Below are positions 34,066 through 43,369 of a DNA stretch of 52,258 nucleotides, piece by piece (within the stretch, counting starts at the first letter, position 1; each line of letters opens with the position of its first letter). A program made the position numbers and the translations under genes. This DNA comes from Bryobacterales bacterium (GTDB lineage Bacteria; Acidobacteriota; Terriglobia; Bryobacterales; Bryobacteraceae): positions 1 through 52,258 of the forward strand of contig JADZCI010000031.1 in the NCBI GenBank assembly GCA_020851655.1. The letters are read 5' to 3'. Under the pieces are notes generated by a model that had not been told where the DNA came from, searched no databases, and saw nothing but the letters and a program-made list of their open reading frames with translations.

Positions 34066-35889
34066 CTACCAGGCCGTTACGTGGCGCCGGTTGCGAATTT
34101 CGGCGGACACCATCTCATGAAATGCCGCCAGGTCCATGGAACGCTGTTGTTCGATGCCGTAGCGGCGTACGGTGACGGTGCCTTGTTCCTGTTCCCGCGC
34201 GCCGGCAACCAGCAGGATCGGAATCTTGGCCGTCGCGCCCGCCCGAATCTTCTTGTTCGTAGACTCAGCGCTCTCATCCACTTCGGCGCGGATCAAAGTG
34301 TCGCGTAGCAGGTCTCGAACCTTACGCGCATAGTCTAGAAACTTATCGCTGATGGGAATGACGCGGACCTGAACCGGCGCCAGCCACGCCGGAAACGCTC
34401 CGCCGTAGTGCTCCAGCAGGAAGGCAATGAACCGCTCGTGCGTACCGAGGGGCGCGCGGTGAATGCAGTATGGGGTTTTCAACGTTCCGTCGCGGTCCGT
34501 GTAGTGCAGCTTGAACCGGGGCGGAACAGCAAAGTCGAGCTGGTTGGTCGAGCACGTAAATTCGCGTCCGATCACGGACTCAAACTGGAAGTCGACCTTG
34601 GGACCGTAAAAGGCGGCTTCGCCCTTCTGAAGCGTGTAGTAAAGCCCCATTTCTTCCAAGGCTTCCTGCACGATCTTTTCCGTGTGGGCCCAGTTTTCCG
34701 GGTCGTCGACGTACTTGGAAGCCTTCTTGGGATCGTCCGGGTCCCAGAGACTGAGCCGCAGATAATAGTCCTTGAACCCGAACAGGTCGTAATACCGCTT
34801 GTGCAGTTCCATCACGGACTTGAACTCGTCCTTGAGCTGCTCGGCGGACACGTAGATGTGGGCGTCGTTCATCGCCATGCCCCGGACTCTCGTCAAGCCT
34901 TGCAGTTGCCCCGCGCGCTCGTACCGGTAAACCGTTCCGTATTCGGCCAGGCGCAGCGGCAGGTCGCGGTACGAGCGCGGCTGGGAATCGAAGATCATGT
35001 GGTGGTGCGGGCAGTTCATCGGCTTGAGGTAATAAGCCGTAGGCTCCTCGCCCTCCTGCTTGTCCTCGACTAGTTTCATGGGCGGAAACATTCCGTCGAG
35101 ATAGAGCGGGATGTGGCCGGAAGTCTCAAACAGGCCGCCCTTGGTGATATGCGGCGTGGCGACGCGCACGTAGCCGGCTTTGAACTCCATCTCGTGAGCC
35201 AGTTTTTCCAGTTCACCCCGGATGGCTGCGCCGTTCGGCAGCCATAACGGCAGCCCTTTGCCGACCTCTTCGCGGATGACGTAGATGCCAAGCTGCGCTC
35301 CGAGCTTCCGGTGGTCGCGGTCCTTGGCCAGTTCGACCGCTTTGAGGTGCGCCTCGAGTTCGGCCGGAGTTTCAAACGCGTAGCCGTAAATCCGCGTCAT
35401 CATCGGGTTGTGCTCGTCGCCCCGCCAATAGGCGCCGGAGATGCTGTGGAGCTTGAAAGCCTTGGCTGGCAGGTCCTTCGTGTTGGCGACGTGCGGACCT
35501 TCACACAGGTCGGAGAAAGTCCCGTTGGAGTAGAACGACAGGCTCTGGTGGCCCTGTTTTTCAACCAAGTCCTGGCTGTATTCGGCTTTGAAAGTTTGTC
35601 CTGTCGATGAGGCGCGGCGGATCCCTTCACCGGCGGGAAGATCCTCGCGCACAAATGGCTGTCCTTCACCAATGATGCGGCGCATCTCGGCCTCGATGGC
35701 GGGCAGGTCCGCGTCTGTGATGGGTTCGGGCAACACGAAGTCGTAATAGAAACCATCGCGAACGGGCGGACCAAAGCCCAACTGCGTCCCGGGCCGCAAC
35801 TTCATGACCGCCTGCGCCATCACGTGTGACAGGGAATGGCGCAGGCGGTACAAAGACGAGTCGTGGGATTCACGTTCAAGAAGCGGCAT
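34066..35889 (-). CDS. thrS: Threonyl-tRNA synthetase lacking the TGS domain
   Basis: Charges tRNA-Thr. The 607 residues begin directly in the N2 editing domain (LRHSLSHVMAQAV, GPPVRDGFYYDF), so the N-terminal TGS domain of about 60 residues found in most bacterial enzymes is absent. The class II core is complete: the zinc-site Cys and His in MNCPHHHMIF, motif 2 in YRDLPLRLAEYGTVYRYE, and motif 3 in APLGTHERFIAFLLEHYGGA. The anticodon-binding domain follows from about residue 500. ATG 35889 follows GGAAGGAAG by 11 nt. The frame is open upstream, but that part has no family similarity and no ribosome site, so TGS was not simply missed. Confidence 0.92.
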   Translation of the reverse strand: MPLLERESHDSSLYRLRHSLSHVMAQAVMKLRPGTQLGFGPPVRDGFYYDFVLPEPITDADLPAIEAEMRRIIGEGQPFVREDLPAGEGIRRASSTGQTFKAEYSQDLVEKQGHQSLSFYSNGTFSDLCEGPHVANTKDLPAKAFKLHSISGAYWRGDEHNPMMTRIYGYAFETPAELEAHLKAVELAKDRDHRKLGAQLGIYVIREEVGKGLPLWLPNGAAIRGELEKLAHEMEFKAGYVRVATPHITKGGLFETSGHIPLYLDGMFPPMKLVEDKQEGEEPTAYYLKPMNCPHHHMIFDSQPRSYRDLPLRLAEYGTVYRYERAGQLQGLTRVRGMAMNDAHIYVSAEQLKDEFKSVMELHKRYYDLFGFKDYYLRLSLWDPDDPKKASKYVDDPENWAHTEKIVQEALEEMGLYYTLQKGEAAFYGPKVDFQFESVIGREFTCSTNQLDFAVPPRFKLHYTDRDGTLKTPYCIHRAPLGTHERFIAFLLEHYGGAFPAWLAPVQVRVIPISDKFLDYARKVRDLLRDTLIRAEVDESAESTNKKIRAGATAKIPILLVAGAREQEQGTVTVRRYGIEQQRSMDLAAFHEMVSAEIRNRRHVTAW

Positions 35890-35999
35890 AGATGTATTAA
35901 CTTCCTTCCGGCGCGGCAACGCGGCGGGCCGTGCCCTGAGGTGAGACTTCCAGTGTAACAGGGGCCGCCCGCGCAGACCCTGCGCACCGCTCCGCGCAT

Positions 36000-36005
36000 C
36001 ATAAT
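36000..36005 (+). promoter_or_regulatory. -10-like box before cysE
   Basis: CATAAT ends 11 nt before ATG 36017, the same spacing as at fabZ. No Shine-Dalgarno lies between. Initiation near 36012 would give a near-leaderless mRNA. No convincing -35. Confidence 0.4.
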
Positions 36006-36016
36006 GAAAAGTGCCC

Positions 36017-36664
36017 ATGCTGCACACGATTCGCGAACAGGTCGATACGATCTTCCGGGAAGATCCGGCGGCGCGCAGCGTTCTGGAAATCCTGTTGTGC
36101 TACCCGGGCTTCCACGCGGTCCTGCTGCACCGTTTCGCGCACCGGTTGTACCGCTGGCGTGTGCCTCTTATTCCAAGAGTGCTAAGCCAGATTTCCCGCT
36201 GGCTCACCGGCATCGAGATTCACCCCGGCGCGACAATCGGCCGGCGCTTTTTCATCGATCACGGCATGGGCGTCGTCATCGGCGAGACGACCGAAATTGG
36301 CGATGACTGCTTGCTCTATCAAGGCGTCACCCTGGGCGGGACCGGCAAAGAAAAAGGGAAACGGCATCCCACATTGGGCAACCACGTCATCGTTGGCACT
36401 GGCGCCAAGATCCTGGGCAACATTCGCATCGGAAGCGACGTGCGGGTGGGGGCCGGGTCGGTGGTTCTCAAGCCGGTGCCGGACCACTCGACTGTGGTGG
36501 GAATTCCGGGGCGCGTGGTGCGCGCGCGCATGGAACCGCAGGAGCCTCTGGCGCACGGAGAGTTGCCGGACCCCGAGGGACAAGCGATTTCCGATCTGAC
36601 GCAACGCGTGGAGCAACTGGAGGCGTTGATCAAGGAGTTTGCCGGTCAGCAGCCGCGGCGGTAA
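36017..36664 (+). CDS. cysE: Serine O-acetyltransferase
   Basis: Makes O-acetylserine for cysteine synthesis from serine and acetyl-CoA. It is a 215-residue left-handed beta-helix enzyme of the short EpsC type. An N-terminal helical part ([19 protein letters not shown]) precedes hexapeptide repeats. The catalytic His is in [13 protein letters not shown], and the acetyl-CoA region [20 protein letters not shown] is intact. The last 45 residues form a charged helix. ATG 36017 fits the family; GTG 36011 is an alternative. It is divergent from thrS and its 3' end overlaps the opposite-strand deaminase gene by 35 bases. Confidence 0.93.
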   Translation: MLHTIREQVDTIFREDPAARSVLEILLCYPGFHAVLLHRFAHRLYRWRVPLIPRVLSQISRWLTGIEIHPGATIGRRFFIDHGMGVVIGETTEIGDDCLLYQGVTLGGTGKEKGKRHPTLGNHVIVGTGAKILGNIRIGSDVRVGAGSVVLKPVPDHSTVVGIPGRVVRARMEPQEPLAHGELPDPEGQAISDLTQRVEQLEALIKEFAGQQPRR

Positions 36665-37574
36665 ACGCATAGCGGAAGCCGTTGCTGGCGATCTCTTCCA
36701 AGTGGCTCCGCCCGAAGCCGAACTCCCTGGAGGCGAGTTCGAATTCGTGGACCAGCGTCGTGTGAAACATCGCCGGATCGTCGGTGTTGAGTGTGATCGG
36801 CACGCCGGCGTCGTAAAGCCGCCGCACCGGATGCTCACGCATGCTCCGGACGACTTGTGTGCACAAGTTGCTGGAGATACAAATCTCCAGGGGGATATCG
36901 TGGTCCCGAAGGTAACTCACCAACAGGGGGTCCTCGATCGCGCGAATGCCGTGGCCGATTCGAGCCGCACCCAGTTCGATCGACTGCCAGATGCTTTCCG
37001 GTCCGGCTGATTCACCCGCGTGGGGCACAAGTTTCAGCCCCTTCTTGTCGGCGTAAACAAACACATCCCGGAACCACTCAGCGGGTCCTCGCGCCTCATC
37101 GCCGCCGATTCCGAAGCCGACCACGGAACGGCCCGCGCAGGCGCCGGCGAGTTCGGCGACCCGTTGGGCGGCCTCGACGCCGAACTGGCGCACCGCGTCG
37201 AAGATGAAGCGTACGGCCATGTCCTTCCGCGCGGACGCCGCCGCCGCGATGGCGTCAAACATGGCGGCGGGATCCTGCTGCCGCCACAACATCACGCCGA
37301 CGGAGATGTTCAGTTCCGCGGAGCGCACGTTCTGGGCGGCGAGGTGTTCCAGCAGCCGCTGCGTGACGATCCCGTAGTGGCATGGCTCGGTCAGAAACGA
37401 CGTGACCCAACCATAGCTCTTCAGAAATCCGGCGAAGTCCGCGTACCGGTAGTGGGCAAGGATCTCCTCGCGGTCGAGGGACGGCGCCAGTTCCTGGAGC
37501 GTCTCCGGCGTGACCGAACCTTCCAGGTGCAGGTGCAATTCCGCCTTCGGCAAAGCCTGAAGGTACTCGATCAT
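36630..37574 (-). CDS. add: Adenosine deaminase family protein
   Basis: A 314-residue zinc hydrolase of the ADA family, deaminating adenosine or a related nucleoside such as 6-aminodeoxyfutalosine of menaquinone synthesis. Metal and catalytic motifs are in place: [21 protein letters not shown] with the metal His and acid Glu, ARIGHGIRA, and LNTDDPAMF with the catalytic Asp. Specificity cannot be settled here because no menaquinone genes are nearby. ATG 37574 matches the usual short lead before the His motif; ATG 37583 is possible. It is divergent from glgB, with start codons 20 bp apart and no ribosome site, and its tail overlaps cysE. Confidence 0.85.
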   Translation of the reverse strand: MIEYLQALPKAELHLHLEGSVTPETLQELAPSLDREEILAHYRYADFAGFLKSYGWVTSFLTEPCHYGIVTQRLLEHLAAQNVRSAELNISVGVMLWRQQDPAAMFDAIAAAASARKDMAVRFIFDAVRQFGVEAAQRVAELAGACAGRSVVGFGIGGDEARGPAEWFRDVFVYADKKGLKLVPHAGESAGPESIWQSIELGAARIGHGIRAIEDPLLVSYLRDHDIPLEICISSNLCTQVVRSMREHPVRRLYDAGVPITLNTDDPAMFHTTLVHEFELASREFGFGRSHLEEIASNGFRYAFTAAAADRQTP

Positions 37575-37580
37575 TCCTGC

Positions 37581-37588
37581 CATAATAG
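37581..37588. promoter_or_regulatory. Shared -10 element between glgB and the deaminase
   Basis: CATAATAG lies between the divergent starts. Plus strand: CATAAT (37581-37586) ends 8 nt before the glgB ATG. Minus strand: TATTAT (37587-37582) ends 7 nt before the preferred deaminase ATG 37574. As at 12040-12050, one A/T core could serve both directions and neither gene has a ribosome site. Confidence 0.45.
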
Positions 37589-37594
37589 CGGGCT

Positions 37595-39796
37595 ATGAAG
37601 CCAGGTGAGATCGAGGCCATTGTCGGCGGGTATCATAACGATCCCTTCAGCATTCTGGGACTGCACCAGGACGCGGCGGCGGACACCTGGGAGGTTCGCG
37701 TGTTCCTGCCGCAGGCGGAGTCGGTCGAGGTCGCCTGTGAAGCGGGCTGCTTCCGTGCCGAGCGCCTCCACGTGGATGGTTTCTTTCGGGCTACGTTGCC
37801 GCATTTCGTCCCCGCATATAATCTACTCCTCCACCTAAAGCATGGGGGGACGGTCCCGATGGAGGATCCTTACCGGTTTCCTCCGCTCCTGACCGGGTTC
37901 GACCTCCACCTGCACGCCGAAGGAACTCATTACGAGTCATTCAACACCCTGGGAGCGCACTTTGTCGAATGCGAAGGTGTGCGCGGAGTGCGTTTTGCGG
38001 TGTGGGCGCCGGAAGCCGAACTGGTCTGTCTGGCGGGCGATTTTAACGACTGGGACGTGCGCCGCCACCCGATGCGAAAACGCGAAGGGGGCGTGTGGGA
38101 GATCTTCATTCCCGGCGTGGCGCAGGGCTGCGCTTACAAGTACTTTGTCAAATCGCGGTCGATGGGCGGCCGCCAACTGAAGTCCGACCCATACGGCTTT
38201 GCCGCCGAAGTCCCGCCCAAGCAAGCCTCGCTGGTCTGGAGCATCGACGGGTACGAGTGGGGCGACAACGCCTGGATGGACCAGCGCGGAAAGCGGAACT
38301 GGCTGGAAGAACCCATCTCCGTGTACGAAGTGCACCTGGCATCGTGGATGAGAGGACCGGACCAACGGCCGCTCACCTACCGCGAACTGGCGTCCAAGCT
38401 TGTCGCTTACGTGAAGATGATGGGCTTCACTCACATCGAGCTGATGCCGGTCATGGAGCACCCCTACGCGGGTTCCTGGGGCTATCAGGTGGTGGGGTTT
38501 TATGCTCCGACGGCCCGGTTCGGCACGCCGCAGGACTTCATGTATTTCGTCGATCATTGCCACCAGAACGGCATTGGCGTGATCGTCGACTGGGTGCCCG
38601 CCCACTATCCCCGCGATGCGCATGGACTGGCGTGGTTCGACGGATCGGCGTTGTACGAGCACGAGGATCCGAGAAAAGGCGCGCACACCGAATGGGGGAC
38701 GCTGATCTTTAACTACGGCCGGAACGAGGTCAAGACGTTTCTGATCTCCAACGCGATGTTCTGGCTGAAGAAGTATCACATAGACGGGTTGCGGGTCGAT
38801 GCCGTGGCTTCGATGCTGTATCTTGATTACGCCCGCAAGGCGGGAGAGTGGGTGCCGAACAAGTACGGCGGCCGCGAGAACCTGGAAGCCATCGAATTTC
38901 TGAGGAAGGTCAACGAACAGGCGCACACCGTTCCGGGAGCGATGACTCTGGCCGAGGAATCCACCGATTTTCCAGGTGTTTCGCACCCCGTCTACGCCAA
39001 CGGCCTGGGGTTCACGATGAAGTGGAACATGGGATGGATGCACGACATGTTCGCTTACTTCAAGAGCGATCCCATTTACCGCAAATTCAATCACAACCAC
39101 ATCACGTTCAGCCTGTGGTACGCATTCAACGAAAACTATTTGCTTCCCATTTCGCACGACGAAGTGGTGCACGGCAAGAGCGCCCTCATCGGCAAGATGC
39201 CGGGCGACGAGTGGCAGCGGTTTGCCAACGCGCGCGCGTTCCTCGCCTATATGTGGGGCCATCCCGGCAAGAAGTTGCTCTTTATGGGCTGCGAGATCGG
39301 GCAGTACGAAGAGTGGAACTTCAAGGGCAGCATCCGCTGGGAGTTGCTCCAGTATGACTACCATCGCCAACTGCAGCAACTGGTGGCCGAACTGAACCGG
39401 CTGTATCGCGCGCATCCGGCGCTATACGAGGTGGACTTTAAGCACGCCGGGTTCGAGTGGATCGATATTCATGACGTCGATTCGTCCGTCATCTCGTTCC
39501 TGCGCAGAGGTAAGGACCCAACCAGGTTTCTTATCTACGTTTGCAACTTCACGCCCATTGTGCGTCATCAGTACCGCGTCGGCGTTCCCACCGGCGGAGT
39601 GTATGTTGAGGTTCTGAACACCGATTGGGATCAATTCGGCGGCAGCGGAGTGGTCAATGCGGGGGACCTCCTGGCCGAACCGGTCCCAACCCACGGGCGC
39701 ACCCACTCCATAAACCTGACGCTTCCGCCCCTGGCTGTCGCGGTCTACGAACTCACCAATCGCGAGCCGATTGTCGAGGGATGGGGCGGTGGCTGA
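37595..39796 (+). CDS. glgB: 1,4-alpha-glucan branching enzyme
   Basis: Makes alpha-1,6 branches in glycogen. The 733-residue protein has two N-terminal CBM48/E-set-like domains (about 1-105 and 115-225), a GH13 barrel and a C-terminal beta domain. The catalytic residues are the nucleophile Asp402 ([10 protein letters not shown]), the acid/base Glu455 ([10 protein letters not shown]) and the stabilising Asp522 ([11 protein letters not shown]). The signature WVPAHYP is also seen. No other glycogen gene (glgA, glgC, glgP) is in the window. It is tightly followed by an unknown gene starting at a GTG inside its last codons, the first of four coupled genes. Confidence 0.95.
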   Translation: MKPGEIEAIVGGYHNDPFSILGLHQDAAADTWEVRVFLPQAESVEVACEAGCFRAERLHVDGFFRATLPHFVPAYNLLLHLKHGGTVPMEDPYRFPPLLTGFDLHLHAEGTHYESFNTLGAHFVECEGVRGVRFAVWAPEAELVCLAGDFNDWDVRRHPMRKREGGVWEIFIPGVAQGCAYKYFVKSRSMGGRQLKSDPYGFAAEVPPKQASLVWSIDGYEWGDNAWMDQRGKRNWLEEPISVYEVHLASWMRGPDQRPLTYRELASKLVAYVKMMGFTHIELMPVMEHPYAGSWGYQVVGFYAPTARFGTPQDFMYFVDHCHQNGIGVIVDWVPAHYPRDAHGLAWFDGSALYEHEDPRKGAHTEWGTLIFNYGRNEVKTFLISNAMFWLKKYHIDGLRVDAVASMLYLDYARKAGEWVPNKYGGRENLEAIEFLRKVNEQAHTVPGAMTLAEESTDFPGVSHPVYANGLGFTMKWNMGWMHDMFAYFKSDPIYRKFNHNHITFSLWYAFNENYLLPISHDEVVHGKSALIGKMPGDEWQRFANARAFLAYMWGHPGKKLLFMGCEIGQYEEWNFKGSIRWELLQYDYHRQLQQLVAELNRLYRAHPALYEVDFKHAGFEWIDIHDVDSSVISFLRRGKDPTRFLIYVCNFTPIVRHQYRVGVPTGGVYVEVLNTDWDQFGGSGVVNAGDLLAEPVPTHGRTHSINLTLPPLAVAVYELTNREPIVEGWGGG

Positions 39797-40340
39797 TCAT
39801 GTCCACTTGTCGCTGTGGATCCGCAACCCATCCGCGCTGGCACTGCCGCATTACCTTGAACGGGTACTGAGCGTCTTTCCGTTCTCGCGTCTTCAGGCCG
39901 GTGCGGCTCTGCGGGTGCTGGCTGTATCGCCGGGTGAACCGCCGCTCATGGAGCGCCTGTACGACGAAGCCGATCCGGCCGCCCTGGTGGACGACGCCAA
40001 GGCATTCTCCAATCCCGACGTTGCGTTCGAAGTGGATTGTTTCTGGGAACTCTGGAGCGGAGGTCCCGAGTGGGGCCTCCGGCCGTCGGCCGTAACGCTG
40101 GCGGTCCGCGGACCCGGCTTTGAGTCCGATAACGGCGAACAGATATGGATTGATGCCGGCGCCGAAACTCTGTACCTGCCACAGGCGTCCAACCCACCGA
40201 GCTTGCGTCCTGTCCAGTCCAACATTCGCAGCCTGCTCCGGCTGGCTGAGGATCTAGGGCGGGTTTTGCCGGTTGAGCGGCGCGCCTTGTGGCAGGATTC
40301 AGGCGAGAACTTCGCCGAGCGTCTCGAGGAGTCCCTATGA
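39789..40340 (+). CDS. Conserved-looking protein of unknown function
   Basis: A 183-residue soluble protein starting at GTG 39789, which overlaps the glgB stop by eight bases. The sequence is rich in Trp and acidic residues ([44 protein letters not shown]) with a helical C-terminus. There is no signal peptide or membrane segment. No domain is recognised. Its stop overlaps the start of the DUF4139 gene (ATGA). Lying between glgB and an exported protein gene, it could be a cytoplasmic helper, but this is speculation. Confidence 0.65.
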   Translation: MADHVHLSLWIRNPSALALPHYLERVLSVFPFSRLQAGAALRVLAVSPGEPPLMERLYDEADPAALVDDAKAFSNPDVAFEVDCFWELWSGGPEWGLRPSAVTLAVRGPGFESDNGEQIWIDAGAETLYLPQASNPPSLRPVQSNIRSLLRLAEDLGRVLPVERRALWQDSGENFAERLEESL

Positions 40341-42337
40341 GAGCCTTGTTTGCCTTGGTTGCCGTGGCCGGCGCCCTCGCCGCCGCCGACCTGCCTATCA
40401 CAAGAGTCGTCATTTACAAGAACGGAGTCGCCTATTTCGAGCGGTCCAGCGAAGTGAAGGCCGGTGATACGGCCAGGTTGGAGTTTAAGGCGTCGGAGAT
40501 GGACGACGTCCTGAAGTCGCTGCTGATTGAGGACCGCAGCGGCGCGGTGACCCGGCTGCGTTACGACTTGAGCGAGCCTGTCCAGCGCAGGCTGAACGAT
40601 CTGCCGGTGCAATTGCAGCCGCAGCAGGCGCTGGTCCTTCTGCTCGACCAGTGGCGCGGCTCAGGGGTAGAGGTCCGGAGCGGCGGCAACACGGTGACGG
40701 GGACGGTGGTCACCGGGCGGCTGGCGCCGCTGCCGAATCAAGGCCAGAAGCAGGAACTGGTGGTCCTGCTGGCCTCCGGCGAGATGCAGGTCCTCGACTT
40801 GAGCATGGCTTCGAGCGTCAGACTGAGCGATCCGCGCCTGCAGACGCAGTTGATTGAAGCGCTCGGCGTGCTTGCCCAGTCGCGTTCGCGCGACAAGAAG
40901 GCGGTTTACGTGGAAGGCGCCGCCGGGCAAGCGCGCCGGATCACGGCGCGTTATCTCGCGCCCGCGCCGGTCTGGAAGTCCTCCTACCGCATGGTGCTTC
41001 CCGATTCGGGCGAACCGTCGCTGGAGGGCTGGGCCATCGTGGACAACACCAGCGGAGAAGACTGGATCAATGTGGATTTGACCGTTGTATCGGGCAAGCC
41101 GGTCTCCTTTGTCAGCAAGCTCTACGAGCCTCGATATGTCGAGCGCGTCACCGCCGATTTGCCTGAATTGCAAGCCGCCGCCCCAACGGTTCACGAAGGC
41201 GCGGCGGTGGACAGGGCCGAGATGGCGAAATCCTTGCCCCGGCGGATGCAGGCTGGGCCAGGGATTGGGATGGGACGTGGCGGCGGGTCCGGCGCGGGGC
41301 TGGCGCCCGCACCCGCCGCTCCCGAGCCGTCCTCCGAGATGATCCTCTCTACGGTCGGGACCGCGGCGGAAGGCCGTGAAGCCGGAGAACTGTTTGAATA
41401 CAAGTTTCCGGCCGCGGTTACGGCCAAGAAGGGCGAGTCCGCCATGATCCCCTTCCTGCAACAGAAGGTGGCCGCCCGCAAGCTGCTGATCTACTCCGAC
41501 CGGAGCCAGCCGAATCCCCGCAGCGCCGTCGAGGTGAACAACAATACCGGAAAGACACTGGATGGCGGCCCGATCACGGTCTATCAGAGCGGGGCATACG
41601 CGGGCGAGGCTTTGATGGAGACACTGAAGTCCGGCGACAAGCGGCTGATCAGTTACGCGGTGGACCTCGGAACGCGCGTGACCACCAACTTCGACACGGG
41701 CGCGCAAGTCGTCCGGGAAGTTCGCGCCAACCGGGGGACACTGACCACCCGCACCGCCGTGGAAGCCACCACGACCTACTCCCTCACCAATGTGGATCCG
41801 CGTGAGAAGACGGTCATCGTGGAACACCCGGTGCGCGCCGAGTTCAAGCTGCTTAAACCGGCGGCCGGCGAGACGACGGCCAAACACTATCGCTTCAACG
41901 TGCGGGTCCCCGCCCAGGGAAGCGCGAAGCTGACCGTGACCGAAGAGCAGGTCCTGGAGGAGTCCGAGGCCATCAGCAGCATCACCACGGATCATCTGTT
42001 CGCGTATGTGCGGAGCAAGAGCCTCGGCGCGGCGGCGCGAAAGCAACTCGAGGACGTCATCGAAAAGAAGCGCGCCATCGCGGAGTCCGATCAAGTCATC
42101 GCCCAGGCGACAGCCGAGATCAACGAGACATCGCGCGATCAGGAGAGAATTCGCCAGAACATCAACAGCCTGAATCGCGTCAGCGGCCAGCAGGAGCAGG
42201 TGCAGCGTTACGCCAATGAACTGGCCAAACAGGATGCCTCGCTGGCGGTGCTGCGTGACCGGATCGCGGCCGAGCGGAAGAAGAAAACCGCGCTCGAATC
42301 CGAGCTCAGTTCCCTCATAGAGAAGTTGCAGTTTTGA
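40337..42337 (+). CDS. Exported DUF4139-domain protein with C-terminal coiled coil
   Basis: A 666-residue protein with a Sec signal ([20 protein letters not shown]). The N-terminal beta-sandwich starts TRVVIYKNGVAYFERS and a DUF4139-type region follows, with SYRMVLPDSGEPSLEGWAIV and IYSDRSQPNPRSAVEVNNNT. A Gly/Pro/Ala-rich linker lies near residues 310-335, and a long charged coiled coil (about 560-666) ends the protein. Relatives are annotated as mucoidy-inhibitor or surface proteins, but the activity is unknown. ATG 40337 overlaps the upstream stop (ATGA). Its TGA overlaps the next start (TTGA). Confidence 0.8.
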   Translation: MRALFALVAVAGALAAADLPITRVVIYKNGVAYFERSSEVKAGDTARLEFKASEMDDVLKSLLIEDRSGAVTRLRYDLSEPVQRRLNDLPVQLQPQQALVLLLDQWRGSGVEVRSGGNTVTGTVVTGRLAPLPNQGQKQELVVLLASGEMQVLDLSMASSVRLSDPRLQTQLIEALGVLAQSRSRDKKAVYVEGAAGQARRITARYLAPAPVWKSSYRMVLPDSGEPSLEGWAIVDNTSGEDWINVDLTVVSGKPVSFVSKLYEPRYVERVTADLPELQAAAPTVHEGAAVDRAEMAKSLPRRMQAGPGIGMGRGGGSGAGLAPAPAAPEPSSEMILSTVGTAAEGREAGELFEYKFPAAVTAKKGESAMIPFLQQKVAARKLLIYSDRSQPNPRSAVEVNNNTGKTLDGGPITVYQSGAYAGEALMETLKSGDKRLISYAVDLGTRVTTNFDTGAQVVREVRANRGTLTTRTAVEATTTYSLTNVDPREKTVIVEHPVRAEFKLLKPAAGETTAKHYRFNVRVPAQGSAKLTVTEEQVLEESEAISSITTDHLFAYVRSKSLGAAARKQLEDVIEKKRAIAESDQVIAQATAEINETSRDQERIRQNINSLNRVSGQQEQVQRYANELAKQDASLAVLRDRIAAERKKKTALESELSSLIEKLQF

Positions 42338-43293
42338 AACTGGCGCTGATCGGTTACGGGAAGGTCGCGCGCGCTTTTGCGCGTTTGCTGGAAAAGAAGC
42401 GCGCGTCCTATCCATTCCGGATCGTGGGCGCGCACACGCTCCGGCATGGCACGGCGATCGATCCAAAGGGCCTGGCGGCTGATCCGGTATTCGGTCCGCC
42501 GGTGGCCAGCGTGGAGGAGTTCCTGGATCGGACGCGAGCCGAAGTCGCGCTCGAGTTGACCACGCTCAATCCCGAATCGGGCGAACCGGCGATTTCGCAT
42601 ATTCGCGCCGCATTCGCGCGCGGTCAGCATGTCATCACGTCCAACAAAGGGCCGGTAGCCTTTGCCTACGCCGAACTTCGAGACGAAGCGGCGCGCGCCG
42701 GAGTGATGTTCCGGCATGAGGCGGCGGTGATGGACGGAACACCGGTTTTCAACCTGGTTCGCAATAACCTGCCAGGCGTGGAGATCAAGGGCTTTGCCGG
42801 GGCTCTGAATTCCACCAGCAAGGTTGTGGTCCAGTCGATGCTCAAGGGCAGGTCGTTTGAAGAAGGGGTCGAGGACGCCCGGGCGTTGGGCGTGGCGGAA
42901 GCCGACGCATCCTTCGACACCGAGGGTTGGGACTCAGCCGCCAAAGCGGCGGCGCTGGCCAACGTGCTGATGGATGCCCGCTTGACGCCTCACGCGGTGG
43001 ACCGGCGCGGAATCGGGAGACTGACCCCCGAGCGGCTGGCCCTACTCAAAGCCAGCGGCAAGACGGTTGTCCTGGTCAGCCGGGCCAGGCGGACGCCCGC
43101 CGGAGTCAAGCTGCGGGTGCGGGCCGAAGTCCTGCCAGCCGATGACCTTCTGGCGGCCATGTATGGCACGTCCAACCTTCTGATTCTGGATACCGACCTG
43201 ATGGGTGAAATCGGGGTGTTCACGCTGCAGCCTGGCCTGAAGCAGACCGCCTACGGCTTGTTCAGCGACTTGGTCGATATCGCCCGCGGTTAA
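42334..43293 (+). CDS. Homoserine dehydrogenase-like protein without ACT domain
   Basis: A 319-residue NAD(P)-dependent dehydrogenase of the homoserine dehydrogenase fold. The Rossmann part opens ALIGYGKVARAFARLLE. The substrate-binding Lys is in ITSNKGPVAFA, and the catalytic Asp/Lys pair in EGWDSAAKAAALA. The ACT regulatory domain of full-length Hom is absent. The TTG start at 42334 overlaps the DUF4139 stop (TTGA). The complete hom gene lies 1.8 kb downstream on the other strand, so this paralogue may reduce a different semialdehyde or be a feedback-insensitive copy. Both are hypotheses. Confidence 0.82.
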   Translation: MKLALIGYGKVARAFARLLEKKRASYPFRIVGAHTLRHGTAIDPKGLAADPVFGPPVASVEEFLDRTRAEVALELTTLNPESGEPAISHIRAAFARGQHVITSNKGPVAFAYAELRDEAARAGVMFRHEAAVMDGTPVFNLVRNNLPGVEIKGFAGALNSTSKVVVQSMLKGRSFEEGVEDARALGVAEADASFDTEGWDSAAKAAALANVLMDARLTPHAVDRRGIGRLTPERLALLKASGKTVVLVSRARRTPAGVKLRVRAEVLPADDLLAAMYGTSNLLILDTDLMGEIGVFTLQPGLKQTAYGLFSDLVDIARG

Positions 43294-43369
43294 GGCTGTT
43301 GTCCTTCGGGCAAATAACCTGAACATGGGCGCACCGTAGAACGTAATCTCTCAGGAAGCGAGGAATCCT

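Noticed and set aside
37817..37822. Perfect TATAAT inside glgB
   Set aside because: It encodes conserved-frame residues (Pro-Ala-Tyr-Asn) and has no -35 or downstream internal gene start; chance match likely.
37937..39415. 492-codon minus-strand open frame over glgB
   Set aside because: glgB has all catalytic residues on the plus strand; the antisense product has no motif.
40661..42466. 601-codon minus-strand open frame over the DUF4139 gene
   Set aside because: Antisense shadow of a gene with signal peptide, coupled start and known domain; composition is His/Arg-rich as in other shadows.
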